In this document: positions 1-11,097 of the stretch, piece by piece
Position numbering within the stretch: the first letter of the stretch is position 1
How the letters are laid out: every line of letters starts with the position of its first letter
Source of the DNA: Rhizophagus irregularis
Taxonomy: Eukaryota > Glomeromycota > Glomeromycetes > Glomerales > Glomeraceae
Reading direction: 5' to 3'
DNA length: 64,000 nt
Assembly: GCF_026210795.1 (NCBI RefSeq)
Contig: NC_089429.1
Coordinates: 4,836,001-4,900,000, forward strand
Made by a program: the position numbers and the translations under genes
Notes under the pieces: generated by a model
The model's database searches: none
Seen by the model: the letters and a program-made list of their open reading frames with translations, nothing else
Told to the model about the DNA's origin: nothing

Positions 1-10
1 AACATGGTAC
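1..10 (+). promoter_or_regulatory. Shared upstream element of BTB-SPRY genes (copy 1)
   Basis: AACATGGTAC lies 110 bp before the start codon of the first BTB-SPRY gene and is followed by AT-rich sequence. Variants of RACRTWGTAC occur at similar distances (67-110 bp) before six other members of the family (7744, 11493, 29234, 33940, 36031, 54900). Its role as a promoter element is inferred from position and recurrence only. Confidence 0.45.
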
Positions 11-119
11 GGAATAAATATTAAGTTTTCGTCCGAAAATGAAAAAAAAATAATCCTATTCATTCTATTTTTAAAAAAATTATTATTTTTTTTTTTAAAA
101 AAAAAAATTTTCTGAAAAA

Positions 120-1526
120 ATGACGAGAGGATATTCATTAGAACAAGATTTAAGATTATTAATAAATAATCCAAAGTATAGCGATATAGAAATTTTATGT
201 GAAGATGAAAAGAAATTATATGCTTGTAGAGCAATTTTAGCTGCAAGATCCGAAGTATTTGATAGATTACTTTATAATGGAATGAAAGAAAGTTATGAAA
301 ATCAAATTTCTTTTCCAAAGATTAATTCTGCTGGAATGGAAATAATATTAGAATATACTTATACTGGTTCAATCAAAAATGATTTATTAACAAAAGATAA
401 TATAATTGAATCATATTATGCAGCAGATTATTTTCAATTATCTGACCTTCAGGATCTTATAATGAAAACTGTTAAGAAAATTTTAAAAAAAAAATACGCA
501 GAAAATTTTTCACCAGAATTATTATCTAAAGTTGTAGAAATTATGCCTTTATCAGAAGATAATATTCTTCTTAAATTATTGGTTGAAACTGTTGCAACTA
601 TTCCATTAAATAGTATTGAATTTAACCGTTTATCTATTACAGCATTACAATATCTTTTATCTTGTACATATGAAAAAGAAATGGATTTTGCTACTCCAGA
701 ATATGAAGTTTTTCGTTATAGTGCTATTCTTGCAGCAAACCAAGTTTCTGATGATGCATATAATTCTATTGTGGAACGGTTACCAACCTTAGAACAGATA
801 AAAAATTCATTCCAAGTAAAAGATAAGTCTATTGCTGATCATCAAAAAGTTGCCGAAGAATTGATACCTTTGATTAAATTTATCGAGTTTAGAAGGATCA
901 AAGGTCAAATGTTGGTTAATATTATCGAACCATTAGAAATTATTCCGGCCGAAGTGGTTGTAAGTGCTTATCGATATAAAGCATTATCAGATAAATCAGA
1001 TTTAAGTGACGTTCGAGGAAAACCAATACGTGAATTTAATTATGTTTGGGATGAGACAGCATGTGGATCAAATCTTATTATTGAGGATAATGGACAGATT
1101 GTACAAGCAGAAAATTACCGTAATTCACACCAAAATGTTAGAGCTAAATTTGCATTAGAAGATGAGGATATTTTTGAATGGGATGTCATTATTGAGAAAA
1201 CTTGTGATTATGCCTGGGTTGGAGTATGTGCATCAGAAGACTTTAATTATGAAATTTGGGCAGGAGAACAACCTACTGGATGGGTATTAGGTTCTGGTGG
1301 TGATTGTAGCAATGCTGGTATAGAAATAAATTATTGTCCGCCATTTGGTGATGGTTCAAAAGTTACTGTTCATTTAGACATGAATAAGAGAACTTGTGCT
1401 TTTACGGTCGATGGTACAAAATATCCGAAGGTATTAGAATGGAATAATCTACCTTCAAAACTTTATCCAGTAGTATCATTAATACACCCTGGTCGCTTTC
1501 GAATTCAACCTCATCAAGAAAATTAA
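120..1526 (+). CDS. BTB-BACK-SPRY protein, intact paralog 1
   Basis: Intronless 468-residue protein. Residues about 18-110 form a BTB/POZ domain (YSDIEILCEDEKKLYACRA, then LAARSEVFDRLL). Residues about 125-230 look like a BACK helical linker (SPELLSKVVEIM, EYEVFRYSAILAA). Residues about 310-462 form a SPRY domain (FEWDVIIEK, VGVCAS, GWVLGSGG, VTVHLDMNKRTCAFTV, LPSKLYPVVSL). BTB-BACK proteins usually act as Cullin-3 adaptors, with the C-terminal domain binding the substrate; a ubiquitin-ligase adaptor role is therefore likely but unproven. The ATG follows a long A run after a T-rich stretch, an arrangement seen before most paralogs, and the N-terminus MTRGYSLEQDL is shared by them. No signal peptide or membrane segment is visible. 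Confidence 0.9.
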   Translation: MTRGYSLEQDLRLLINNPKYSDIEILCEDEKKLYACRAILAARSEVFDRLLYNGMKESYENQISFPKINSAGMEIILEYTYTGSIKNDLLTKDNIIESYYAADYFQLSDLQDLIMKTVKKILKKKYAENFSPELLSKVVEIMPLSEDNILLKLLVETVATIPLNSIEFNRLSITALQYLLSCTYEKEMDFATPEYEVFRYSAILAANQVSDDAYNSIVERLPTLEQIKNSFQVKDKSIADHQKVAEELIPLIKFIEFRRIKGQMLVNIIEPLEIIPAEVVVSAYRYKALSDKSDLSDVRGKPIREFNYVWDETACGSNLIIEDNGQIVQAENYRNSHQNVRAKFALEDEDIFEWDVIIEKTCDYAWVGVCASEDFNYEIWAGEQPTGWVLGSGGDCSNAGIEINYCPPFGDGSKVTVHLDMNKRTCAFTVDGTKYPKVLEWNNLPSKLYPVVSLIHPGRFRIQPHQEN

Positions 1527-2339
1527 ATTTTTTTAATTAATTTTTTTTTTACTTTTTATTTTTTTATTTCAGTCCCGAAAGATAAATTTTTTTTCTTTTT
1601 TATTTTCAAGTTTTTTTTTCAATATCAAAAAGTAAATTAAAATAAATTAAATAAATTTTTTATTAAAATAGATTTTTTTTCCTAATTAGTTTAAACTGGT
1701 ATTACGTAGTTTTAAATTAAAGTAAGAAAAATAAATAAAAATTGAACAAATTTATTATACCAAGTCATCAAGAAGTTAATTTTTTGACATAAATTCTTCC
1801 ATTTTTTTTTCTTACATAACCGGTTATAGTAGTTTTTTAAAGTACATTACATCTTTACTCTAATGCTTCCGCTCATTTATTATTACGAGTCTGCACTTTT
1901 TATTTTTGTTTCTGGCTGTTCAACCAATGTGAAATATTACCAAGATAATAATGACTCAAGGCGATCAACATACCATATTTTTAATAATATTCTTGATGAA
2001 TTTGATTTATTTACGTAAGTGAATCCACATGTGATTATTTATTTGAGAATAACGAGCGTACGTGCCTCGTCATTTAAAATGAATAAGATTATATTTCAGC
2101 TTCTTCATTTAATAATCATTTTCTTACATCAAAAGAACTATATATGAATGATTGTTTACCTGTATCGACGTTTTTATTAAAAAAAAAAGAATTTTTTTTT
2201 TTCGAATAAAATAGTTGTGACCAAAAATTCATAGTCGAAACTTCAAAGTGGTAAGCCGAACTTCGTTCCAAATCTTACGGCATTCTCATACATTTCGGCT
2301 TTTTTATATTAGTTTCTAATTTGTTTATAATCAAAAACT
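1527..2339. other. Intergenic, no gene seen
   Basis: AT-rich sequence with long T runs just after the BTB-SPRY stop codon. No open frame, RNA gene or clear repeat was recognised. Confidence 0.5.
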
Positions 2340-2530
2340 TTTATCTTTAGAAATGTTGTGGCGATCGACTTTCCTGTTTCGATCTTTTCGTAAATGAAAT
2401 ATAATGATTATTATGCATGATTTTAAAGGTTAAAGTTTTTATTATAATTATTATATTTTTTTAATATTCACGTTTATTACCAACTTAATAAAAATTGATA
2501 CGTAATACCAATATAAAAATTTATTTAATA
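2340..2530 (-). repeat. Inverted copy of BTB-SPRY 3' flank
   Basis: Read on the minus strand, this stretch matches the sequence downstream of the BTB-SPRY copies at 9330-9560 and 30830-31050. Shared words are ATTACGT, then GATAATAAACG(T/G)GAATATT, then CATGCATAATAA/CTTGCATAATAA, then TTTCATTTACGAAAAGAT and a GGCAGGAA/AACAGGAAA box. It is an orphan flank with no SPRY sequence attached, so a family copy once stood here in inverse orientation or only the flank was copied. Confidence 0.6.
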
Positions 2531-2607
2531 ACTATATAAATACAATAACTATTTTTAATAATAAATATCCATTTATAAAATTGCTATCTGATATTTAACA
2601 AAATAAT

Positions 2608-4221
2608 TTAATCGATTTCATTTATATATCTATAAATATCAGTAGATAAATCATTATAATTTAAAACTTTAATATTATATAATTTAAATTCCTTCACTTC
2701 ATCTTTTAAATCAGACAAATCTACATTTTTCCTATTATATCTTATAATAAAAGTATTCTTAATAGCCAAATATTTAACACGTTCCTTCTTCATAATATAT
2801 TCTTTTATATAAGGTAAAATATCAATATTATCATTAGAATATTCTCTAATCATATTATTAATTAACAATTTCTTAAAAAAAGTATTTTGAGAATTTTTTA
2901 AGAATATTTCAAAATCATTTTCTTTAATATGAAGAATCATACTTAAATATTCAAGTTTAATAGGAAGTGATTGTCCTAAATTTTGTAATATTAATTTGAT
3001 ATTATCAACTTGATGATTCACTAAATTGATTGAAAGATAATTAAGAAATTGTTTAATATTTTCAATTAAATTGAATATTAAAGAAGTAATTTGATTTTCA
3101 ATCCTATGTAAATTAAGAAATTTGATATTTTTACAATATTTTATGATCAATTCTAATAATTGTTGTTTTAATAATTGATCATAATTAGTAATTCCAAATC
3201 CATAACCAAAATTTTCTAAATAATTACCAGATTTTTGTAATAATGATTGTAATGATTGAATTTGTAATCTCCCACTTATAAATAAAGATTTTAATTTAAA
3301 TGGTTTGTTTAAATTAATAATTTGTTGAATAAAACCAGTATCTAAAGAATAACAACAAATGATATGAACAGATTCTAAAACATTTAATTTTTCAAATACT
3401 TTAACTAAATTAATTAAACTTTTAAAATCAATATAATAAAAAATGATAGTATTTAAAGTATTTGAACAATTAGATTCATTTGATAATAATAATGATTGAT
3501 ATAAAGAAAAATTATTATAACCTAATAAAATTCTTTTAAGATTTTGATGTGAATTAATTATTTGTAATATACGATTTTTAATTAATTTATTAGAACTTAA
3601 AATAGAAAATTTTAAATTTTTAATATTTTTAATAAAATTTGGATTTTGTAAAATAATTTCAAGTATATTATCAGCACATGTATTATAATAATCAGTAATA
3701 GAAATTTCAATTTCAAGTGTATTTAAATTTACTTCATTTTCAATAAATAATTTAATTATTGATATATTAATAAATCTTTTAAATTCTGATACTGATTCCA
3801 TAATTAAATATTGTATATAATATCTATTACTAAATTTTGATGTTCTTTCATTAGATTCTAACCATCCTTCAATACAAGGAATAATTTTACATATATTTAA
3901 ATATTTTATAAAATTAGGATAATTGAAAAGTGTATTATTATTTGATGATGATGATGGTGTTAATAAATTATCAATAATTTGATATTCATTTAATTTTGTT
4001 TTTAAATAATCATTTAAATTATATAAATAAATTTCAATAAAATTATAATTTCCGTTAAGAATTGAAAATGGATCTTCCCATAATAATGGAATTGTTAAAC
4101 GACACCATAATCTATTAACTAAAATACATGAATGTAACGTTGAATAATCATTTCGGAAATATTTAATGATTTCATATAATAATTCTGGTAAATCTCCTGA
4201 AAATATTTTCGAACATGACAT
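2608..4221 (-). CDS. F-box protein with leucine-rich C-terminal part
   Basis: Single-exon 537-residue protein. The N-terminus (residues about 8-50: GDLPELLYEIIKYF, LHSCILVNRLWCRLTIPLLW) is a typical F-box, which in SCF ubiquitin ligases docks the protein to Skp1. The rest is rich in Leu, Ile and Asn and carries repeated hydrophobic strands (ILEIILQNPNFIKNIKNLKF, FKLKSLFISGRLQIQSL, IKFLNLHRI), as expected for degenerate leucine-rich repeats that bind a substrate. The architecture matches the expanded F-box families of Glomeromycotina. A decayed relative lies at 53.7 kb. The ATG chosen gives the complete F-box. Confidence 0.8.
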   Translation of the reverse strand: MSCSKIFSGDLPELLYEIIKYFRNDYSTLHSCILVNRLWCRLTIPLLWEDPFSILNGNYNFIEIYLYNLNDYLKTKLNEYQIIDNLLTPSSSSNNNTLFNYPNFIKYLNICKIIPCIEGWLESNERTSKFSNRYYIQYLIMESVSEFKRFINISIIKLFIENEVNLNTLEIEISITDYYNTCADNILEIILQNPNFIKNIKNLKFSILSSNKLIKNRILQIINSHQNLKRILLGYNNFSLYQSLLLSNESNCSNTLNTIIFYYIDFKSLINLVKVFEKLNVLESVHIICCYSLDTGFIQQIINLNKPFKLKSLFISGRLQIQSLQSLLQKSGNYLENFGYGFGITNYDQLLKQQLLELIIKYCKNIKFLNLHRIENQITSLIFNLIENIKQFLNYLSINLVNHQVDNIKLILQNLGQSLPIKLEYLSMILHIKENDFEIFLKNSQNTFFKKLLINNMIREYSNDNIDILPYIKEYIMKKERVKYLAIKNTFIIRYNRKNVDLSDLKDEVKEFKLYNIKVLNYNDLSTDIYRYINEID

Positions 4222-4885
4222 ATTGTTAAAAACGAAAAGAAGAAGAATAAATAAAAAAAATAGTTGGCGTTATCAAAAGGCCAAAATAAGTAAATTTATA
4301 TCGGAGATATTGTCGCACAATTTAATGTCAATTTAATTGTGTGTAACAATATTTTAATAATCAGGTGAAGTTTTAAAATTACTATATTCAGTAAATAATA
4401 AGTAATACAAGTAGGATCGGCTATAGTATGGAATGACATACGCAGTAGTAGTTCCGTGAGTTACCGGGGATGCTATGGTTTATAAAATGTATATTTGGTC
4501 TTTTAGATCAATTCCATAAAAAAATAAGTTCAAGAAGAACTTAAAAATACCAGAAACTAAAAGAAAAAACTAAAAGGAGGAAGATCCCTACGTTGATATA
4601 GAAGTACATAGATTTGCCGCAGTATACTACACGTTAACACATTTCAAACTTAATTATATAGATAGAAATATTATAATATTATATTCATTAATAAATCATT
4701 TTTTAATTAAAAATTATTAATTTATTATTTTTTCCATTGTCTCAAAATAATGCACATATAGTATATGTTTTTTTAGCTTGATAATCATATGGTAAGAAAT
4801 TCTGTCAGTTGTTATCTAAAAGATTATTTATTTAGTAAATTATAAAAAAAAAATCTATTTCTGTTTCGCGGTCACGCGAAACAGT
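4222..4885. other. Intergenic, probable F-box promoter
   Basis: No gene or repeat recognised. The first 200 bases are the upstream region of the minus-strand F-box gene. Confidence 0.4.
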
Positions 4886-4951
4886 GATTATCCAGTTGTA
4901 TCATTAAATCATCCTAGTCGTTTTCAAAGTCAATCTCATCAAAAAATTTAA
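4886..4951 (+). pseudogene. SPRY 3'-end fragment
   Basis: About 66 bases match the last 20 codons of the BTB-SPRY family. They read as YPVVSLNHPSRFQSQSHQK and a stop, against the intact YPVVSL..PGRFRIQPHQ. Nothing upstream resembles the rest of the gene, so this is an isolated relic. Confidence 0.65.
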
Positions 4952-5124
4952 AATTCTTTGTTCTATGGTAAAAAATATTTTTATTATATTGATTGTACAT
5001 ATTAATGTTATCGAGTTATTGAGCCGAAAATTTTTTTTTTTGATTTTCGTGTCATAAAATTACGTAACCTTTTTATTTTTACTACGTGATATGTAGAAAG
5101 AAAAAAGGGAATATTCAAATACAG

Positions 5125-5165
5125 TCAGAACTCGATATAACGATTCATGATAAACCGATTTTCTT
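5125..5165 (+). mobile_element. Possible pogo/Tigger-like element terminus
   Basis: TACAGTCAGAACTCGATATA followed by ACG resembles the CAGTnnAACCTCGATATAACG ends of pogo-type Tc1/mariner elements and sits after a TA. CAGTCAGAACT recurs inverted at about 7699-7709 next to a TA, but the two ends agree for only about 11 bp, so they may belong to different elements. Confidence 0.3.
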
Positions 5166-5400
5166 AAACAAAATCTACTTATAATTAATTTTAACAAAAT
5201 ATACTGATTTTATTATAAATTTTACGAAGTCATTATAAATCAGCCATCCATATTCATTTTAATTCACCAGCATTAATTAATTTTGATCTGCACTAAGTGC
5301 ACAACAAATCACTTGATGAATTTCGATCATTGATTTGGATGAGTTTTATGAATTTTTTGAATTTTTAAAATTTAATTATTAGTAAAAGAAGTACTACAAT

Positions 5401-5634
5401 AGGACCCCGAACAATATATAAATAGGTCATAGGAAATTGGCAAAATTTTACTATTAGCTCTACGCATTTTTTCAGGGCCGGAATTATGATAATGTCAGTC
5501 AGTTACTAAATAAAGTAATATATTTCTTACCAACGTTATCAAAATTTATCTAAAAAAGGAAAGATTTTCATGATTATTTTAGCCTATTCTACGCGTTATT
5601 TCTTGTTACCTATTTCAGTATTGCTCGGGGTCCT
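5401..5634. mobile_element. hAT-like MITE with 8-bp target duplication
   Basis: The element starts AGGACCCCGAACAATATATA and ends in the inverted form CGGGGTCCT; the inverted repeats run about 30 bp with a few mismatches. It is flanked on both sides by the exact 8-bp duplication ACTACAAT (5393-5400 and 5635-5642), the size made by hAT transposases. At 234 bp it has no coding capacity. Confidence 0.8.
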
Positions 5635-6040
5635 ACTACAATCATAATATACTTTCTTCTTTATGATAACTTCGTTTAAAAAATTGTATTATTTATTAAG
5701 TTCGGTACAATAAGAACACGATCCGAAATCACCTGAACGTCAGTTCTGGCGCGGTTTCAAATTCATTAATGATGGAGATCCCACTCTAAGATAAAATAAA
5801 TAATTTCAACGTAACAAAACACCAACCATATCCGCGGATTTTTGGAATCACATGATGATCACGATATTTTTAATACGTTTTTTTATTTTACGATATATCG
5901 ACACGTTTTTTTTTTATTAAACATGATTTATTAAAATTTATTAAACATTATATACAATCTTCATATACTAATAAGAGACAAGTCATATTATGCTATGGGT
6001 ATGAAAAATTTGTCAATAACTTTAAAAATTATCTTGTAAA

Positions 6041-6077
6041 CTAGAATAGGTTTATATGCGGCGACTTCGTCACCGCC
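6041..6077 (-). mobile_element. Candidate Helitron 3' terminus (minus strand)
   Basis: On the minus strand a hairpin GGCGGTGACGAAGTCGCC (GGC..GAC, loop GAA, GTCGCC, with a GGT bulge) is followed 16 nt later by CTAG and then T. This is the usual layout of a Helitron 3' end: subterminal hairpin, then CTRR, inserted before T. The core GACGAAGTC is shared with the candidate end at 47868. No Rep/helicase gene is visible, so this would be a non-autonomous copy. Confidence 0.45.
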
Positions 6078-7743
6078 AGACTGTCTAAGACTTCTAAAAG
6101 TTATTAGGTTTTTTTTAATGATTATTGTGTTTATATTTTAAAACAAAGTTTTATAGTTTTTTTTTAAAAAATTACAAAAAAAAAATTGTTGAACAATAAT
6201 AAGTTTATTTTATTTATAAAAATTGATCCAAAAATAATGAAAAATCGGAAAAAATTGTTATTGATTAGGTTATTTTTTAAAAAAAAATGGTAATTAAAAA
6301 TTGGGGAAAAGTTTGATTGTTCGGATAAAATTGCTATTGGTTAGCAATAATAGTCTGTCTGAACTATCATAACGCTTGATCCATTACGACCATTTCATTT
6401 CGAGCTAAATATCTATCCAAGTTTTATTGGTAAAACAATTCATTAGTAATTAATAACAAATTAGTTAATTCAATAAACCATAATTTCGTTATTTACCAAA
6501 TTGCCGCAGTATAACATCTATCTGTTGCGAACTATCCATTTCGAGATAAGTGTCTGATCCAAGTTCTTATTTAGCAAATAAATAAACAATAATTACGTCA
6601 CTTACTAAAATGATGCAGTATAAGGATTCTTTCTATTCAATTGGTACCTTCCGTTCCCAGCGTTAAAATAGCGGATAAATTAGTAATATTCAAAATGGAA
6701 AGAAAATACTCACATTGTTTCATTTCAATCAATACCTCCCGTTCTGAAGCCCTAAGTCCGAATCTAAAATAGCAATGAAGAAAATGAAAAAAAATAAATA
6801 AAAAAAAAATTCCATTTTGATCAGTTCCTTACTTAAATAGTAGATAAGTGGGTTGGTTAGTAGTAATTCAAATAAGAAAATGTAATGTGTGATTTGTCAG
6901 CAGCATTACATTATGATCAAATGAATAATAAAATAATAATAATGATAATAATAATAAAGGAACGTAATCATTTTAATAAATAATAAATAATAATAATAAT
7001 AAAAATACGTAAAAGAGATGTAATATTTTTATTTATTTATTTATTTATTACCGACAGATCTATCGATTTTAAGGAGAATCTTATCATAATTGGCTATAAA
7101 AAAAATTGTTAAAAGTCAATTAATTACCAATCAGCTAATTTTTGGCGATCGGCTACTACATTATATTTTTTAATAAAATATATTTAAACAACCTCGATAC
7201 GTAAAAAAGCTTACAGTCCTCCTCAGAATATAGATACTGATATAAAAAATGAATGGTCGTTTAGGTCGCACAAATTACCAAAAAGGAGACTTTTTTTACA
7301 CTACAATTTGGCATTTCAAGGCAACACAGATCTCTTGGTAGACCATCCTTTATTATATTATGTTAATAAAATTGTCAAAATTTAATAACAAAATAAACAC
7401 AGCTTTATAACAATATCCATACACCTAAATATCTGTCAAAAAGCATTAAACCGTTATTTAGTACTACTACTATATCTGCGAAATTGTCCGATTACTCTAA
7501 CTTCCAAGTTAGATTGGTTTAAATATAGACGATGGGTTTGAAGTGGTATTTACTATTTTTTTTTTTCGTTAAATTTTTTGATCATCTGACCAATATTACA
7601 TTGGATTACCATGTAGTACAGTTTTGACTGTGACAAATCTTTCCAAAATAATTAGTGTAAATATAATTCCAAAAATCCGCAACAAAAACGGGGTGCTCAG
7701 TTCTGACTGTATGACATCAGATTTACCTAATTAATACAAGTAA
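6078..7743. other. Intergenic, AT-rich, with AAT microsatellites
   Basis: No coding sequence recognised. Short AAT/ATTT microsatellites lie at about 6925-7050. Around 7617-7710 a short stretch is bounded by TACAGTTTTGACTGTGA and GTTCTGACTGTA, possibly a small MITE with TA targets. Confidence 0.4.
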
Positions 7744-7753
7744 GACGTTGTAC
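7744..7753 (+). promoter_or_regulatory. Shared upstream element (copy 2)
   Basis: GACGTTGTAC lies 96 bp before the ATG of the BTB-SPRY copy at 7840. The following AATATGAAATAAATAGTATA is close to the sequence after the same element at 29234, so the similarity extends about 35 bp. Confidence 0.45.
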
Positions 7754-7839
7754 AATATGAAATAAATAGTATATACTGGGTTTTTTAATCAATTATCATT
7801 AAAACAAATTTTTTTTTAAAAAAAAAAATTCTTAAAATA

Positions 7840-9250
7840 ATGACTAGAGGATATTCATTAGAACAAGATTTAGGATTAATAATAAATAATCCAAAATATA
7901 GCGATTTAGAAATTTTATGTGAAGATGAAAAGAAATTATATGCTTGTAGAGCAATCTTAGCAGCAAGGTCCGAAGTATTTGATAGATTACTTTATAATGG
8001 AATGAAGGAAAGTTATGAAAACAAAATTTCTTTTCCGACGATTAGTTCTGCTGGAATGGAAATAATATTGGAATATATTTATACTGGTTCAATCAAAAAT
8101 TATTTATTAACAAAAGATAATATAATTGAATCATATTATGCAGCAGATTATTTTCATTTATCAGACCTTCAGTATTTTATAATGAAAACCATTAAGAATA
8201 TTTCTAAAAAAAATTATAAAGAAAACTATTCACCAGAATTATTATCTAAAGTTGTGGAAATTATGCCTTTATCAGAAGATAATATTCTTCTTAACTTATT
8301 GGTTGAAACTGTTGCAACTATTCCATTAAATACTATTGAATTTGACCGTTTATCTATTACAGCATTACAATATCTTTTATCGTGTACATATGAAAAAGAA
8401 ATGACGTTTGCTACTTCAGAATATGAAGTTTTTCGTTATAGTGCTATTCTTGCAGCAAAGCGAGTTTCTGGTGATGCATATAATTCTATTATGGAACGGT
8501 TGCCAACTTTAGAACAGATAAAAAATTCATTCCAATTAGAAGATAAATTTATTACTGATCGTTGAAAAATTACAGAAGAATTGAATCCTTTGATTAAATT
8601 TATCGATTTTAGAAGGATCAAAGGTCAATTATTTGTTAATATTATTGAAACCATTAGGAATTATTCCAGCCAAAGTGATTTTAAGTGTTTATCGACTTAA
8701 AGCATTGTCGGATAATTTAGAATTAAGTGATGTTCGAGGAAGATCGATTTATAAATTTAACTATGTTTGGGATGAGTCAGCATGTGGTTCAAATCTTATT
8801 ATTGAGGATAATGGACAAATTGTACAAGCAGCAAATAATTGTGATGTACATCAAAATGTTGGAGCTAAAATAGCATTAGAAAATAAAGGTATTTTTGAAT
8901 GGGATATTATTATTGAGAAAACTTGTGATTATGCTTGGATTGGAGTATGTGCATCAGAAAATTTTAGTTATGAAACCTTTGCAGGAGCTCAACTTACTGG
9001 ATGGGTATTGGGTTCTGGTGGTTATTTTTGTAATCCTAAAAACAGTGTATATTATTGTCCTTCATTTCACAAAGATGGTACAAGAATTACAGTTCATTTA
9101 GATATGAATAAAAGAACTTGTGCTTTTACGATCAATGGTACAAAGTGTCGAGAGGTATCAGAATGGAAGAATCTTGCTTCAAATCTTTATCCGGTAGTAT
9201 CATTAAAATATCCTGGTCGCTTTCGAATTCAACCTCATCGAAAAAATTAG
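7840..9250 (+). pseudogene. BTB-SPRY paralog 2, two lesions
   Basis: The sequence is full length and very close to paralog 1, but codon CAA (Gln in the DHQKV motif of paralogs) is TGA at 8563-8565. An extra A near 8647-8650 (GAAACC against GAACCA) shifts the frame, after which the SPRY half continues open to 9250. The N-terminal piece alone encodes 241 residues (BTB plus most of BACK); the C-terminal piece is a whole SPRY domain. Apart from these two changes the frame is clean, so the loss is recent. Genuine alleles, assembly errors or use as two separate short proteins remain possible. Confidence 0.8.
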
Positions 9251-9869
9251 ACAAATTCTACGACTTGAATTTTATTCTTATCATTATTATTATTTATACA
9301 TATTGAAAATAATAGTTATGTTATTTATACTAAGTTAGATTACGTGATATTGAAGGGTTGCAACGAATTTCATTTTTTATTGATTTGATAATAAACGTGA
9401 ATATTCAAAAAATTAATAATTGTATCTAAGCTTTGCCTTTAAAATCTTGCATAATAAACATTTTTATTGTAAGAAAAATATTTCATTTACGAAAAGATTG
9501 AGGCAGGAAGGTCAGAAGAATCTAGTAAAAATTTAACCATTGTCACGATCGTCATAACATTTCTAAATAAAAGTTTTTAATCATTATAAACACAATTACC
9601 GTAAGACTTGAAATGAAAAAGTGAAAATTTTATTAAATTTAGTGATGTTAATCAATGACCAATAAGGAACTAGTATAAAATCTCTCATTTTGCTGAAATG
9701 CCGATTATGATCATGACGCAATAAAGAGTTTCAACGTACACTTTTTTAGGCTCCTTATTAATACGTTTAATTATTAAAAGGATTTGTCTAATTAATTTTC
9801 ATTATCATGTAAGTTAATTGGAAAAAAGGAAATATAATATAGGTCATTTGTTATTTGCTTGAATAATTT
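9251..9869 (+). repeat. Shared 3' flank of BTB-SPRY duplicons
   Basis: This region aligns by eye with 30713-31260: AGACAAA, GAATTTTATTCTTATCATTA, TGTTATTTAT, TTACGTGAT.TTGAAGGGTTGC, GATAATAAACG.GAATATT and TTCAACGTACA. It shows that the family was duplicated as a DNA block extending at least 500 bp past the stop codon, not by retrotransposition of the coding part alone. Confidence 0.65.
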
Positions 9870-11097
9870 TAAGAGATATTCATTAGAACGAGATTAAGAT
9901 TATTGATAAATAATCTAAAGTATAGTGAAAGAAATTTTATGTTAAAATGAAAGAAATTATATGGATTTAGAACAATTTTAACTGCAAGATCTGTAGTATT
10001 TGATAGATTACTTTATGACGAGATGAAAGAAAGCTGTAATAACCAAATTTCTTTTCCAAAAATTAATTCCGCTAGAATGGAAATTTTATTAGAATTTATT
10101 TACGCTGGATCAGTTAAAGAAGAATTTTTAACATAAGATAATACAATTGAAGTTTCTTCGCTGCAGGTTATTTCCAATTATCAGACCTACAGGATCTTAT
10201 TATTACGAAAACAATTGAGAATACTATAATCTTGCATCTTGCAAAAAATGACGTTAACAGAAAGTAATATTCTTAATTGATTACTATTGAATTTTGTCGA
10301 CTGTCCATTACAGGTCTTGAATATCTTTTATCTTATATATATGAAAAAGAAAAACACCGTTTGTTGCCCCAGAATAAAAAGCATTTTCTTATGATGCACA
10401 TAAAGATATTATGGAACTGTTGCTAACCTTTGATAAAAATTCATCCCTAATAGAAGATAGATTTACCAAAGAATTGAAATCTTTGATTAAATTATCGAAT
10501 TCAGGGGGATTAAAGGCCAAACATTGGTTAATGTTATTGAAATTGTTTCAACTGAAGTGATTTTATTGTTCATCGATTTGAAGCGTTATCGCATAATTCA
10601 GATTTAAATGACGCTTGAGGAAGGTCAATATATGAGTTTAATGATGTATTAGATGAGCCAGCATGTGTATCAAAATTTGATATTGAGGACAACGGAAAAA
10701 TTGTGCGTGCAAATTATTGTGGTTATCAAAATGTTAGAGCTTAAATAGAATTATAAAACAACATTATTGATCATATTCCTTGGATAGGAGTATGCGCATC
10801 AGAAAATTTCAGTTATGAAGTTTTTGCAGCAGGAAACTCTAATGTATGGATAGGTATTGGTTCCGGTAGCCGTGTTCGTACGAATTCTTCTAATTTTTAT
10901 TGTCCGTCATTTCACGAAGATAGTATGAGAATTACTGTTTATTTAGATATGAATAAAAGAACTTATACTTTTACGGTCAATGGTACAAAATATCTGGAGG
11001 TATTAGTATTGATTAAATAATTTACCATCAGAATACTATCCTGTAGTATCATTACGTTATCCTGATCGTTTTCGAATTAACTTCAAAAAATTTAAGT
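9870..11097 (+). pseudogene. Decayed BTB-SPRY copy
   Basis: Starting from AAGAGATATTCATTAGAACG, the stretch follows the family from the N-terminus (GRYSLEQDL-like) through BTB, BACK and SPRY to CCTGATCGTTTTCGAATTAA at the 3' end. Many frameshifts, stops and small deletions occur, including the loss of part of the BACK region around 10220-10300 and a stop in the SPRY start. It lies directly downstream of paralog 2 in the same orientation. It cannot encode a useful protein. Confidence 0.85.

Noticed and set aside
5125-7709. One 2.6-kb Tc1/pogo element bounded by CAGTCAGAACT ends
   Set aside because: The two ends match for only about 11 bp and no transposase-like frame lies between them; two separate small elements are more likely.
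8436-8621. Antisense frames inside BTB-SPRY genes
   Set aside because: The same shadow frames recur in every paralog because the sense sequence is conserved; none has independent support.
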